The notes under the pieces: model-generated
Database searches by the model: none
The model's input: only the letters and a program-made list of their open reading frames with translations
Told to the model about the DNA's origin: nothing
Translations under genes and position numbers: made by a program
Shown: positions 22,990 to 35,122 of the stretch, one piece after another
Layout: every line of letters begins with the position of its first letter
How positions within the stretch are numbered: position 1 is the stretch's first letter
Origin: Cytidiella melzeri
Lineage: Eukaryota; Basidiomycota; Agaricomycetes; Polyporales; Irpicaceae
Assembly (NCBI GenBank): GCA_022592445.1
Contig: JABYQR010000155.1
Coordinates: forward strand, 1-64,000
Length of the DNA stretch: 64,000 bases
Direction of reading: 5' to 3'

Positions 22990-24612
22990 ATGCCCTACAT
23001 TCCCTATCGCACAGAGCTCACTCGAGCATATCTTCGAAGCATGCTGCTTCAAGATATCATTGATCCTTCTGATAACCTTGAAGAAGCTCTCATGCAGCTT
23101 CAGGTTGATGTTGGCATTCTTGCTGGCATCATGCAAGCACGCTATCTTCGTGCACGACCTCCTGTCCTCAAGGTCCCGAACTTGCACCTTGCATGGGAGT
23201 ATGCTCTATTGCAGGGTTACGAGAGAGCCGCTCTAGTGTACGCGAAGCGTTGTAGTCTCAGTAAGCCTCAATAAAAAGAGGTACTAAATGTAATTGCACT
23301 GCTAACCTAGTGTACGCGAAGCGTTGTAGTCTACAGTGCATCAGACAATGTAAAGACAGTGTATAGAATGAATGAACTAACCTCAGTAAGCCTCGATAAA
23401 AAGAGGTACTGAGGAACAAAGAGTTCGGTCGCCCGAAGATTGAAAACTACGGGCGCTCATACGCTACACTATAGTCCGTAAAAGGAAAGTGTCGTTCATA
23501 CCTGATGAACCGTACCGAAAACCTTCGATTCCAACATGCTCAAAGTCCTCACACCCATGATCGCTTCCAGAACATGCTTCGCGTGTCTCCAGAGGTTTTC
23601 CAGACACTTCTGAACTTAATCGATGATCATCCTGTTTTCACCAACCAGTCAAACAATCCGCAGGCACCTGTCGAGCAGCAGCTAGCTGTTACGCTTTATC
23701 GCTTAGGGCGGTATGGCAATGGAGCGTCGTTGGAGAATATTGCAAGAGTGGCAGGAATTTCGGAGGGTTCGGTAGTGGCGTATACGCAACGTTGCTTTGA
23801 GGCCATTGAGTCTCTTCACGATCTCTTTGTGCGAAGGCTGACACCTGGCGAGAAGGAGAAGGAGAAGGAGTGGATGGATGAACACTTAGGCTTTCGCGGA
23901 ACCTGGCGTAATGGTTGGGTAATGTATGATGGCACGATTGTAGTTCTCAGCTCAGAATGGCGATGCGTACTACACTCGGAAGTGTAACTATGGACTTAAT
24001 GTTCAGGTACGTGTTAGATCATAGTAATATTCAGCATTTTCATTTGTGTTTCTTCAGATTGGAAACATTCCAAGTTCATTGCAAATTGTGGATTACTCGC
24101 ACGGTCTCGTTGGTTCAGCACACGATGCAAGTGCCTTTGAGCATACTGCAGCTGCAAAGTACCCAGACTGGTTCTTCGAAGAAGGCGAGTTTGCTTGGAC
24201 CGACTCAGCATATTCCTGCAATGAGAGGACAATTCCTGTTCACAAGAAACCTGCATCTCTTCATCCACACAACAAGCTCTTTGACACCATTGTTGCAGGG
24301 TTTCGTGTCCGGTCAGAGCACTGTATGGGCGCTCTGAAAGGTCGCTGGCAGTGCTTGAGAGGTCTTCGAGTCCCAATCCGCAACAACCACGAGCATCTGC
24401 AAGCTTGCCGCTGGATCACGATTACAATCATTCTACATAATCTTTGCATTGACATCGAAGGCGGCGAAAACATAGATAGGTTTATTGGTGCGCTTGCAGG
24501 ACAAGAAGAAGTGGCAGATGTTGGAGAGGTTCAAGAAGCGTTAATCCTTGCAGAAAACAACAACAAACGACAGCAGTTGGTTGACGAGCTGGTAGCTTTC
24601 AAAGCGTTATAA
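22990..24612 (+). pseudogene. PIF/Harbinger transposase (DDE_Tnp_4 / HARBI1-like), broken
   Basis: An N-terminal frame (22990-23274) is followed by a disrupted stretch, then a frame from 23505 with a helix-turn-helix-like region (LENIARVAGISEGSVV) and the first catalytic Asp in YDGT (near 23930). A deletion near 23945 shifts the frame just after it. The next frame encodes DAYYTRKCNYGLNVQ and is interrupted by a 51-bp intron (24007-24057, GTACGT...TTCAG). The exon from 24058 holds the second Asp in GSAHDASAF and the Glu in RVRSEHCMGALKGRW. The family catalyses cut-and-paste transposition with 3-bp target duplications. The frameshift should make this copy inactive. Confidence 0.88.
23233..23410. 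repeat. 53-bp duplication in which one copy carries a 51-bp intron-like insert
   Basis: Copy 1 is 23233-23285. Copy 2 is 23307-23410 but is split by 51 bp at 23331-23381; outside the insert there is one mismatch. Read on the minus strand, the insert starts GTTAGT, holds a branch-like CTGAT and ends GTAG. Two bases of microhomology allow other placements of its edges. Copy 1 therefore looks like the spliced form of copy 2, on the strand opposite to the transposase. Confidence 0.6.
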
Positions 24613-24825
24613 TAGATCAAAGTTGGGTATTTAAGATATCTACATCTGAATTATACGACCTGTTGGGTACACTATACACTCGAAGCGTGAGCGGAAACAC
24701 GCGACGACCGCAAATGCGACCGTGACGGATTGTGACTGCTTACATCACCTTCCTCTTTGGGGTGGTAGACGCCTGAGCTGCGAGCTGCGCGCTGCGCGGC
24801 TGCGCCAACTCTGAGCGACCCTAAT

Positions 24826-26159
24826 AACAACCAACAACTCAAACAAGGATATCTGACTCTTTTCAAGATCCATACTCTGTTTTTGTCGCAGTCAGACTCT
24901 TGTAACATGCATGGCTGGCCCCTTCAGATGACTGGTGAAGGCTGAGATGGCTTTGCTGCTACTAAAAGGTGTATTGAAGAGCAAAAAAGGAAGTATGTGC
25001 TGTCAGCTTGGGGATTTTCAATTTCTCTGCTGCCTACACTGGGACACTGACACACCTCCTGGACGTGCATAAAGGGGCTAGGAACAGAACACAGTGCAAA
25101 CACAGTAGCCTTGAGAAGGAGATGGTGCGGCAGTAAAAAGGGGGTCCATAGTGAAGGAGAGAACACAGCACAGTAAGTAACACAACAAAAATAAATGCAG
25201 TAGAAAACACAAAGAGGGTCGCAATGAAGGGGAAAGTAATGCAGGGTGAAAGATACGCACTGTGGAGTTGCTCAAGAACACATGTTGTTATTTGAGGTTT
25301 ACCGCTTCAAGTTTGTTTGTATCTGTTTGTTCCTGCCACCTGCCTTTTGTCATTCCGCGCGAAGTACTTGTTTTGACATTCCATTTTTGTCTTATCCGAT
25401 TTGCTAAAATGATATAAAAATCTTGCATTTTTGTAGCTACTCTATAACATTGTGTTCATTGATTCAAACCTCCCTCCCGTGCGCGCATCAAGACCCTGTG
25501 AAAACAACAACACGAGGTGCAAAGTAGCAGGGGCAAACTTGAGGGAAAAACCGCGGGGGTGTTGTATTCTGAGCGTACGCAAAGTACAGATGCAGTGTAT
25601 ATGGATAAAAAGCAAAAGGGGCTATGGCAAATTGAAGTCCATGTGATAGCAAGGCAAGGAAAGGGGGCATTGTGCAATGAAACAAGGGACAAACACAAAA
25701 TGTGCCACAAGGGCAATGGGGCGCCGCCGTTGGTGCAACTAAGCTCCAAGCAGCCAATCAAGCCATAGCCCCGTGACGCAAGGCTATGCGAGGCTATGTG
25801 ATGAAAAGAGAGGTAGTGCAATGGAAGCAAAATCTTTAGCAGCGGTGCAATTTAGGGGCTTGAGAGAAGGAGAGGGGCTGCTTGCAAGGTACTCCTATCA
25901 CAGCGAAATGGCTACAGAATCCAAGCGAGAAAGTGAGAAAGGGGGCTGTGAGGCGCCAACAGGCATGAGGTTGAGTGCAAGGGACAGCAAGAATGCAATG
26001 TGCAACAATGTGATATGTGATATGCAAGAATGCAATGCAATTTAATGAGCGAGAACACAAGGCAATGCAAGACAAAACATTGCAAGTCTTGCAAGTGACA
26101 AGGGCTGCTGCTAGTCCATGCAAATGTGCTTGCATTTTGGGCCTGTTGCATGTCCAGTA
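24826..26159. other. Flank with no recognisable gene, rich in short TGCAA-type repeats
   Basis: Open frames here are low-complexity. The 25800-26100 part is dominated by GCAATG/TGCAAG motifs. Nothing resembling a domain was seen. Confidence 0.45.
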
Positions 26160-26861
26160 TGTCACAGATTTTCAATGTTTATACAAGACTTGCCTTACCA
26201 GGCAACGGTATTATGGGGAATATTTAGGCACTTATCCAGCGCTTATCTGGTGTCTATTTAGGCACTTATCTGGCACTTATCAGGTGCTTGTTTCAGTGCT
26301 TATTTCAGCGCTAATCAATTGATGCGCTGATGCGCCCTCTGTCTCTGATGCGCTGATGTGCTCCTTTCCTTATCTGTGTATCACATGATAGAACTCTCTG
26401 GAACCTTGTGGAACATGCTGGAACTATGATGTCATAGTATAGAACATTCCATTAGATGTTGTCATAGTTCTTAGAACCTTCTGGAAAAGTCTAGCCTTGT
26501 CTTAGAACAAGCTAGAACAAGTCTAGCCTTGGGAGTGGGTCATGGGGTCAGGTCATGGGGACAATTGCTATTGGTTGATTATTGAAGTGGCACCACTAGG
26601 GCATAGGGCATGCTTAGTAAGGTAGATTGCTTTGCTTACTCATGTAGGTATCAGGGATCTTAGGGTAGTACCTGGGGTCCTCCCCTTCATGTATATATAG
26701 AGTCACTCCTGAGGGCATATCCCCTCAGTCTTATCCACTCTGTTGATAAAGGTCTACTCAGTGCTCCCCAGTACTTTGCTCACTACACCTCTCACACTCT
26801 ATCTCACTCTATCCCCTCAAGTCTAACAACTTAATTGGTGAGTAGTAACCTTACTGTTACA
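26160..26861 (+). repeat. Family-3 LTR (about 700 bp)
   Basis: It starts TGTCACAGATTTTCAATG and ends TTACTGTTACA, matching 31920-32643 and, inverted, 44575-45287. TATATATA lies near 26691 and a donor-like GTGAGT at 26838. Flanking pentamers (CAGTA and CCTGT) do not match, so this is either one end of a truncated element or a solo LTR whose flank was rearranged. Confidence 0.85.
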
Positions 26862-26988
26862 CCTGTGGCAAAGATTTGGCTGGGGCGGCCGCGGACAGGG
26901 CACAGAAGCAGTTGCGGTGTTACTAGTGGAGGCCAAGCACTTCGATGAAGAGAGAGAGAAAATGGAGGCAATGAAGGAGGCAAAGTGA

Positions 26989-28670
26989 GTGAGAACCTTG
27001 AATCGCAAGCCGCGGCGTGTTCAGTTCAGCAAGACACACACCGCTACTTCAACCCTCGTACACACTCCCTCACATCTTGCGCCTTCTACTCCTAGCGGTG
27101 CCCAAGCCTCAGCTATTGGTCCCCTTGCTGACAACAATGAGATGGAGGAGTACAATGCGCTCAACGGACACGACAACACTGCATCCAATGACGAGCGTCA
27201 TGGGGATGCAGTCGATGGCGCTCCTGCAAGCACTACGGACAATCAGCCTGAAAACGACTGCACCTGTCGTGCACGGTACCAGCAAGCAAAGCCCCAGGTA
27301 GGTAGGAAGAGAGCCGAAATGGACCTTGAAGAGGCAATGGATGACTTGATCAACGCGGACAGGCAAAAAGGACTTGAGTGCAGACGGAAACCTATCACGT
27401 TATATTTCAGTAGCGGCCCAGCTGGTATGTTATTACTCACATTATAGCCTTGTTACAACTGACTACCTTCCAGAGTCTGACCACTTACTCTGTGATACGA
27501 CAAACACAGATGGGTGCGCGCGTTGTGCTATAAAGACTCCACGCGTGTGTTGTGATTTGCACAATGGTGCTAAGGCGCTTATTGACGCTCTTCACCCTCC
27601 CATCATTATCGACCGACCTCCCTCTGACTCCAAACGCTCTTGTCTCAAGGATTACACCGCCGGACCTGCCGATATGGAGCTCAAGCACAGCCTCCACCAT
27701 TGGAGAGTCTTGAAGATGGTCGACCTCTTTGAACAAGGCGGACTGTCCACTTTTGGCCCTGGCGTCGTAATGCCAAACAACACGCTTGCCCGTATTGTTG
27801 ACTGCGCTCACCAAGGCAAGATCACTGACAAGCAGGATCTCAAGCGCGAGACGAAATGGTGTGAGGCAGAGCGGTACGGCAGTGAGGTAATACGGATGAT
27901 CAGGCAAGTGTACCCACCTACACCACTGCAAGCCTTCACAACTGCTGCGCTGGACCCTCGACCCACTACCTCAAACTCTACGGGGGAGAACCTCCCTACG
28001 TCAAAGAAGGCCAGGACATGCGGTGCATGTAAACAGGCGGGGCATACGCGTACGTGATAGGCGTTGTACTAGACAATCCCACTGACTGTCTCGATATAGA
28101 GCGGAGCAAACAGTGTCCCCTTTACGCGCAAACCACACAAGCCAAGGCACAGGCAAAGGAGAATGTGCCGCCTTGCGCACCACATCTCAACAGCTCTGTC
28201 GTCGCCCCCACCTCCAATGTCGCCCCCACCTCCAATGCCGCCTACGCCGCCTCCACCTCCCATGCCTTGTCTAGCACCAGCAGCACGTATACCAATCCCC
28301 TCAACTCTCTGCTGGAGTCATTCAGAATATCAACTCCGCGGCGTGTAATGACGGTCGCTCAGTTCCAAGCCCAGCGTGCAGCCGAGCTTGCAGCTTGCGC
28401 AGCTCAAGCCAACTCAAGCTCAGCAGATGAGACACAGTGTGGTACGTTGCGGTGTCTTACTCAAACATCGCAAACGTCTAATCCATTGTTCTTTGTATTC
28501 TAGCCTCTCATGGTCTTTCCCAGCCTCATTCTCCGGCTTCACCCCACTCTCACACTCCGACCTCTATAGTCACATCCTCCAGCAAGACCTCAGCTTTGTC
28601 CTCAACCCCTCCGTCGTTGCCACTGGCAGAATCCGGGCCTGGCGCCGCTGCTACCGAGAATAGTTGTTGA
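26989..28670 (+). pseudogene. C-terminal part of a RecQ-like helicase gene (5'-truncated)
   Basis: Exons <26989-27424, 27474-28049, 28100-28441 and 28504-28670 are joined by introns of 49, 50 and 62 bp and keep the frame. The features match, from memory of the family, the C-terminal region of RecQ-like helicases abundant in basidiomycetes: CARCAIKTPRVCCD, then MPNNTLARIVDCAHQGKI, then RETKWCEAERYGSEVI, and a zinc-knuckle-like CGACKQAGHTQRSKQC formed across the third exon join. The tail is Ser/Pro/Thr-rich. The helicase core is absent; the gene is cut at or near the family-3 LTR. The 3' end overlaps the convergent DUF6589 frame. The family name rests on remembered motifs, not on a search. Confidence 0.65.
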
Positions 28671-31236
28671 CCTTTGTCCTTCATGTCGGGAATTGGATGC
28701 ACGCTCTTTCGTCCTGCGACAATCTTGTGAGCTTTCTCGGCTTGAAGGTACCGCAGTAACGCCTCAAACGTCAGAGTCATATCAGGCTCTGCGTGCCTAG
28801 TTGTGAGATGGCCGAGTGCCAGGTTGCGCTCGAAAGTTAGATGGAGGTTGCGGAAGACTTGGATGAGCACGCTCTTGTCATTTATTTGCTTCTCCGTGTA
28901 GTTCACCCCGTGCTGCTGTATTTTGTCTTTAATTCTGATGAGAAGTATATTGCCTACTAATTGTTGTGAGAACTCACCTTCGTGTACAGGTTATTCAATT
29001 CCAAACACCAATCAGGCGCTCTGAACAACCCCGGTTTACCTGAAGGATTTATGAGTATGCTGTACCAAATAGCCTTCCTACAGGTTGGGATGAATATGTC
29101 AGCGACTTCGCCGTCTAGTGGTCCATGGCTACTGCGCTCACTTTAAACCAGGCGGATAGACAAAGTGTACGTTTGCGAGGTACTTCACCATATGCTTCAC
29201 ATACTTATGTTTTCTGGTGGCTTTGAAGATCCAGATCTAGGGTAGAAAACAAGACTCCACACGGCCGACATCTCCGTGGTTCATCGCGAAGATAATCTCT
29301 TCATAGAGGAGGAAGTACTTGTGAAGAAGGAGATTATTTTTGTACTGCCTGTCACGCACAGCTGCTGCCTGACTGCGAAGATTGTGAAGCTTTCCGTTGC
29401 AATCAATGCAGTTCATTTCCAGGTAATTCGCGACAGCCTTCAGATAGTCGAGGGAAGGTTTCGACACCGCAAACAGCTGCAAAGAGGTATGTGTTGGATC
29501 CCGTCGCTGTACCTCAACCCTCCAACAATCCAGCCGACGACAGATTCCCGCGTGCTGGATAATCTGATGCATGCGCCGGAATCCCGGCTTAGACGCAACT
29601 GTCCCAGTCTCTCGTGGGTGAAGAACACTGATGTCCTTCATCAGGCAAGTATTATCCATTTGTGCTGTCCTCGGCTGAATGAAAATTTTCCACAGAGCAT
29701 CAACACATGCCATCTTCAGGTGGAACAAGCCCAGGACGAATACGACAAACTGTAGACAAAGCCACGGAGTATTCTCAATTGATCGCCTTTCAAGAGACCC
29801 TTCGATTTTCTCACCAGTTCCTAGGTCACCGTAAAAGAGTACAACGTGCTTGGATATGTCTATGTCTGCTGATTTCCGCCAGAATTGTCACGCGCTACAC
29901 GAGGATCACCAACACCAACCTGACTCAGAATGTGAGTCAAGGCACTAATATTTCCCGCCACTTGTGAGTTGTTATCCATGGTTGCTTGTAGCGGGAGAAT
30001 TGGTGTCTTTACTAAGGGAATTTTCTCAATAGGCTCTGGTTCGCCTATTTCAGTTGTATATTGTCGAAAATCCTCAGGGCCGTAGTGGCAGAGGTTGTGG
30101 AGGAGTTTCCATGCATTGAATTGGTCGCGGACCGTCATCATGTTTTCATCGACAAGTAGCGTATTGGGATGAATGCGCATCAAGTCAATCCAGGTAGGCT
30201 TTGGTGGGATGAGATGCCGTGGGGCATGAATATTCAATCGTGATCGCTCCCACAGGTACCACGAGCAGCGAAGATCTTCTGCGGCAACACCATGAAGAAG
30301 AGGAAACACCATCGACACAGTGAAGTGCTTCAATGTGTCACCTGTCCTCTCAATTGTCGGGACTGATGGTTTAAATTCGATGTCCAGGTTATCGTATGCA
30401 TACGCTGCGACGAGAGTTGCTGCCAGCTTTTGTGTATTGGCAAGAATGTGGTTTCCGAGGGAATCCAGTGATCGGTATTTGGTGGATTGCGCGATCGAGA
30501 CTCCCATATGGGCCAGGGAGTCGACGAGCTTTTGGGGTGCGTGTATGGCATGCAAAAATATGCCGCACATACTTTGTAGCCAATTGGACTTCTGATTACG
30601 TCCTTGCATTATTATACTGCTGATTATGACCTTTTTCTTTCGCAGGTAATCAGACCACATAGAGGTAATGAGCTGCATCAAATCAACACGTACACTAAGA
30701 ATGGCTCCTTGTTGTCTCTTCTGCAAGTTCCTCATGCCTCGCTTCTGCTTTTTACTACGACTTGCATGGGTAGCCTGTGCATCACCGAGATCATTCACTG
30801 TCGGCTCAAACTCATTGTCTGTCTCCTCATCCTGCTTAGTCTCTCCTGTGCTTCCCCTCAACATCACATCTAGCATTAACCACAGATGCAGAGCCGTTTC
30901 CTGCATCACTTGCGCCATATCTACAAGGTCAAACTCTTGCAGCTGATATGGCTCTGCGTGTCCCGCGATGAAATGCCAGCCTGCGTCGTCAGATGCAAGA
31001 ATGCTGATCTCCTCATCAATTGTCTCTGCGGCTTTGCACCCTATCCAATGGCTCACATCGCGAGAGGTTTGCAAGTTTTCCGCGAGAGCTACTAAGAGAT
31101 CTTTCCATGATGCAAGAAGATCTCGTACCAGGGGGTGGTATGAGGCCTCTAAAGATAAGGCACTTTGTACAAATTTTGAGATACTGATATTGTGAGTGGA
31201 AAGTAGATGTAGGATTTCATCACAGAGTGAATACAT
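28550..31236 (-). pseudogene. DUF6589-family protein, broken
   Basis: A long frame starts at 31236 and runs to 29860. It carries the features remembered for DUF6589: YAYDNLDIEFKPS, then EPIEKIPL, then the VLFYGDLGTGEK region. A +1 shift near 29885 moves into the frame with FHLKMACVDALW and SKPGFRRMH. An in-frame TAG at 29237-29239 replaces the expected Trp before the IFKATGKHKY stretch. Later exons 29077-28978 and 28915-28550 follow introns of 64 and 62 bp. The DUF has no established function; it is common and often multi-copy in agaricomycetes. One frameshift plus one nonsense codon make this copy a pseudogene. Confidence 0.8.
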
Positions 31237-31239
31237 GGT

Positions 31240-31590
31240 GGTTGCGTGGTATGCAATGCATTATTGAGGCCGCACCTGCTCCTGTAATCCGTGAGATCAG
31301 TATCTCAATATATGCAAATAATTGTCTGCAAATATTTTTAGCGCTATCATTTTTCTCTGGCGCCAAGAGTTTAATTATAATTCCGACTGCGCCAGCCGAG
31401 GCGGCTATCTTTGTTTACAGTTGTTAAAAGCCAGTTGTCGGAGGGAGGGAAGCAGAATTAAGGTTGGGAGAATAAGCACGTGTGAATTTGATCAATTTCT
31501 AAATACAGTAAGCTACACAACACAGCCAAATACCCCTCGAGACCCAGCATATCTCTGCTCTCCCAACTGACGGCGACTGGGTAGGAGTCT
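31240..31590. other. Junction between the DUF6589 locus and the truncated gypsy element
   Basis: Similarity of the gypsy element to other pol genes stops at the FLGFA motif near 31594. The stretch to 31236 probably holds the DUF6589 promoter. No terminal repeats were found that would explain the junction. Confidence 0.45.
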
Positions 31591-31593
31591 GGG

Positions 31594-33865
31594 CGAAGCC
31601 TAGAAAGGCTTGGACTTGCTTAACCTTTTCAGGTCACGGCCACTCAGTAACTCCGGTGAGTTTGGCTGGATCCATCTCGATGTGTCTGTGAGAAATGATC
31701 ATGCCTAGGTACTCAATGCAATCTTTTTCAAAAAAGCATTTTTCCGGATTGGCAAATAGATTGTTCTCGCATAGACGCTTGAGCACGTCCTGTGTGATAC
31801 AACGGTTTTCCTTCTTGTCTTCAGTGAAGATGAGGATGTTGTCGAGATACACCATGACATGTCCTTCTAAGATTAGATCACTCAGAATTTCATTCATCAT
31901 GGCTTGGAATGTCGCAGGTGTCACAGATTTTCAATGTTTCTACAAGACTTGCCTTACCAGGCAACGGTATTATTGGGAATATTTAAGCGCTTGTCAAGCG
32001 CTTATCCAGTGCTTATCCGGCGTCTATTTAGGCGCTTATCCAGCGCTTATCCAGCGCTTATCAGGCGCCTATTCCGGCGCTTATTCTCAGTGCCTATCAA
32101 TTGATGCGCTGATGCGCCTCCTGTCTCTGATGCGCTGATGCGCTCCTTTCCTTATCTGTGTATCACATGATAGAACTCTCTGGAACCTTGTGGAACTTGC
32201 TGGAACTATGATGTCATAGTATAGAACATTCCATTAGATGATGTCATAGTTCTTAGCACCTTCTGGAAAAGTCTAGCCTTGTCTTAGAACAAGCTAGAAC
32301 AAGTCTAGCCTTGGAGCTGGGTCATGGGGTCAGGTCATGGGGACAATTGCTATTGGTTGATTATTGAAGTGGCACCACTAGGGCATAGGGCATGCTTAGT
32401 AAGGTAGATTACTTCGCTTACTCATGTAGGTATTAGGGGTCTTAGGGTAGTACCTGGGGTCCTCCCCTTCATGTATATATAGAGGCACTCCTGAGGGCAT
32501 ATGCCCTCAGTCTTATCCACTCTGTTGAACCAGGACTACTCAGTACCCACCAGTACTTCGCTCACCACCACTCTTACTCTCTATCTCACCACATCCCCCT
32601 CAAGTTAACCAACTTATCTGGTGAGTGTAGCATTACTGTTACAGCAGGTGCGTTGCTGAAACCAAAATTCATCACCTTGGCTTCCAAAAGGCCACGGTGT
32701 GTGATGAACACCGTCTTCCATTCATCACCCTTTCGGATGCGAACATTATTGTATCCCCATCTAAGATCAATCTTGGAGAAGACCTTAGCCTTGCTTAACG
32801 AATTGATTAAATCGTTGATGCGAGGTATGGGATACCGGTTTTTCACCGTGATGTTGTTCAGTTTTCGGTAGTCTTGCACAAGGCGCAACGAGCCATCTTT
32901 CTTCTTGACAAAGAACACAGGTGCTGCAATCGGACTTTTCGATTTGCGGATGTAACCTTTTTGGAGTTCCTCTTTGATCCATTGATCTAGAGAATTCTTT
33001 TCCATTGGAGACAGCGGGTATTGTTTAGCCGCTTTGGGAAGGGAGGCACCTTATTCAAATTTGATCGCGTGATTGTACGGTTTGTGTAACAGCATGCGTT
33101 CTGATTTTTTCTTTGAAAAGACGTCACCAAATTCCCATAGATATTTTGGTACTAATGGCTTCCAATTGACGGATTCTTGTTTGTCAAAGCCATCTTCAAG
33201 GCCCTCATCTTCCTTTCCAGAAAGTTCAGCAATTATTTCTGCTATTTCTTGGTCTTCTGGATCGTCTAAGTCGATCCAGTGGATGTGAGGGTTGTCTGGG
33301 TTGACACTTCCTATTCCGTCCAGGTTGTCTGACACCAAATGTCCCTTAGGTAACTCAAGCTCATCGATCTCTTCTTGAGTTACAGTGATGTTTTTATGAG
33401 CTCTTGGGGCACAGAGTTCAGGAATTCTGGTAAATCTCCACTCGCCATTTGCCCAATCTATCTCCGGATTGTGGCGGCGTAAGAAGGTCATCCCAATAAT
33501 CATTTGTTTATTACCGAGATCAGTAATGAGCATGTGTTGTCTTGCTCTGTGCGAACCTATTTCTAGCTATGCACGTACTGAGTGAGTGATTTGACCATCT
33601 TTATTGGGAGTACCGTCAACGTTGATGACGTTAAACGGTGATGCCAGTTGATTTGTGACCAGATTGTTACTTTCAACCACTGACTTACTGATGAACGTGG
33701 TTGTGGCTCCTGAATCTACCAGAGCTTCGACCTGCACTTTCTTTCCATATATTCAAATTGTAACTGGTAGAAAAAATGAATTCTTTGAACGTGCTACATT
33801 TTTGACAGTATCTACGGTACAAAGATCGAGGGTATCAGGGCCTAAGCGTTCATGTTCGCAGGGAG
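31594..33865 (-). pseudogene. Gypsy element 2 pol: protease and reverse transcriptase
   Basis: The protease motif VDSGATTTF lies near 33705. Two in-frame stops follow, one near 33565 and one near 33053. The frames 33533-33051 and 33005-32586 cover the linker and RT fingers ([30 protein letters not shown]). After the solo LTR the RT continues at 31914 with TFQAMMNEILSDLI. The active site reads YLDN rather than YLDD, losing one catalytic Asp. It ends at KQVQAFLGFA with no RNase H or integrase. Confidence 0.9.
31920..32643 (+). mobile_element. Family-3 solo LTR (724 bp) inserted in gypsy element 2 RT
   Basis: It starts TGTCACAG and ends CTGTTACA, flanked by a perfect 5-bp repeat GCAGG (31915-31919 and 32644-32648). 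About ten variants of GCGCTTATCCA lie in tandem at 31975-32090. TATATATA lies near 32472, and a donor-like GTGAGT near 32621. Confidence 0.93.
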
Positions 33866-35122
33866 TCACAGAATGCTTCGGAAAAAATCCTTGCCCTTGG
33901 TCAGCTTTTTCCCTTTACCCTTGTCAGGGGACGAGTGAGGAGTTGAAGGTTCATCATCTTCTGTTGGAACCTCCTCAATATGAGCCGCCAACTCTAGGCG
34001 CGTGGTATTTACATTTGTTGTTTTTGACGACAAAGCCTTAGGGGCTTCGGCCTCGCTGTCCAACCCTGAGTCCTCGGCATCTGCTGCCCAAATCTTCTTT
34101 GGTGCCAAAGACTTTCCATCCTTCTTCCCTTCCTTCTTCTTCTCGTTGGGCTTCTTCTTAAGGCCGTTGAGGTTGCGCTCATCCATGTTATGTCCTTTTG
34201 ACTTATGGATGTGGCAGAACTTTTCTGACTTTTCAGTCGGGTTCACCTCCTTGCCTTTGCCCTTGTTCCACTTCTCATTCTTCTTCTTCTTTTTATCCGC
34301 AGCGTCCACCTCCATAGGAGTGGAAGTATCCTTCTCCTTCGCAAAGATCTGGCCCTGCGCTTTCTCCGGATAGACCTTCTTGTGGATGTTGAGCAAGAGG
34401 TCGAGGAATTGAGGCCATGTGGTAGGGATTTGATTCTTGTCTTTCCCAATCATGACGATCCTCATGTCCTTCTCGATGGCGTGCTTGAGCTTGTGAAGGA
34501 GCAAGTTGTATCCAGAAAGCCTGCCAAGCGTACAGAAGCGTTCCGCGTACTTGACGAAGTTCTTGTGCGCCAGATCCGTATTGTTGAACAAGGCGTTAAG
34601 CTCCTTTTGAGTGCCCTCCTTGTTGTCCTGTTGACCGTACTGTACTTTGAGCTTGTTTTCGAACTCTTCCCACGTTCCAATTGTTTGACCCTTTGTCAGC
34701 TTCTTGATCCACAGCTCCATGTATTGAGCCGCCGCGCCTGAGAGCCGGTTCATCGCGACGGCAATACGTTGCCTGTCTGTAGCAACGTTCTCGTGGACCA
34801 GCCACAGAGAGATCTTGTTCAACCACTCGTTAAACTTGACCTTGCCGTCAGTGCCGTTGAATTCCGGAGGTTGGCCAATCTTAGGCTGGTGCAAAGATCC
34901 TCCTTGTCCTTGAGACAAGGGAAGCTGATTGATCTGATTGACCACATTTGTGATCGTTGTCTTGACCATGTCGAGGTCAGTGTCCATCCGCTGGACTTGT
35001 GTGTCTGCAGCACATTGTGAATATAGGTCTTGAGCGACCTTATCGATGTATTCCTGGAGGTTATCCTCCAACAACAACAGCTGATTATTCCAGATAAGAA
35101 CCATCTGGTTCATCATGTTGTG
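33866..35122 (-). pseudogene. Gypsy element 2 gag, main part (5' piece at 42851-43047)
   Basis: The first part of gag (MASQSNAGSN…, 43047-42851) is separated from the rest by the chromovirus; the frame resumes at 35122 with NMMNQMVLIW. A retrotransposon gag/capsid region lies around FNEWLNKISLWLVHENVATD to MNRLSGAAAQYMELW. A degenerate zinc knuckle reads CHIHKSKGHNMDER, with the last Cys lost. The C-terminus is Lys-rich. The piece is open throughout, so the interruption by insertion is its main defect. Confidence 0.88.

Larger units (their letters stand above)
22836..24822 (+). mobile_element. PIF/Harbinger DNA transposon
   Basis: The left end starts AGGGACGCTCAGAG and the right end is its reverse complement with few mismatches, over about 45 bp. 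AAT flanks both sides (22833-22835 and 24823-24825), a 3-bp target duplication. The size is 1,987 bp. It carries one decayed DDE_Tnp_4 transposase gene (22990-24612). The second, Myb-like protein that many Harbinger elements encode was not seen. Confidence 0.85.

Noticed and set aside
24930..26160. Minus-strand frames rich in Cys, Leu and His considered as a membrane protein
   Set aside because: They lie over short repeats of TGCAA type and overlap one another in several frames without domain similarity.
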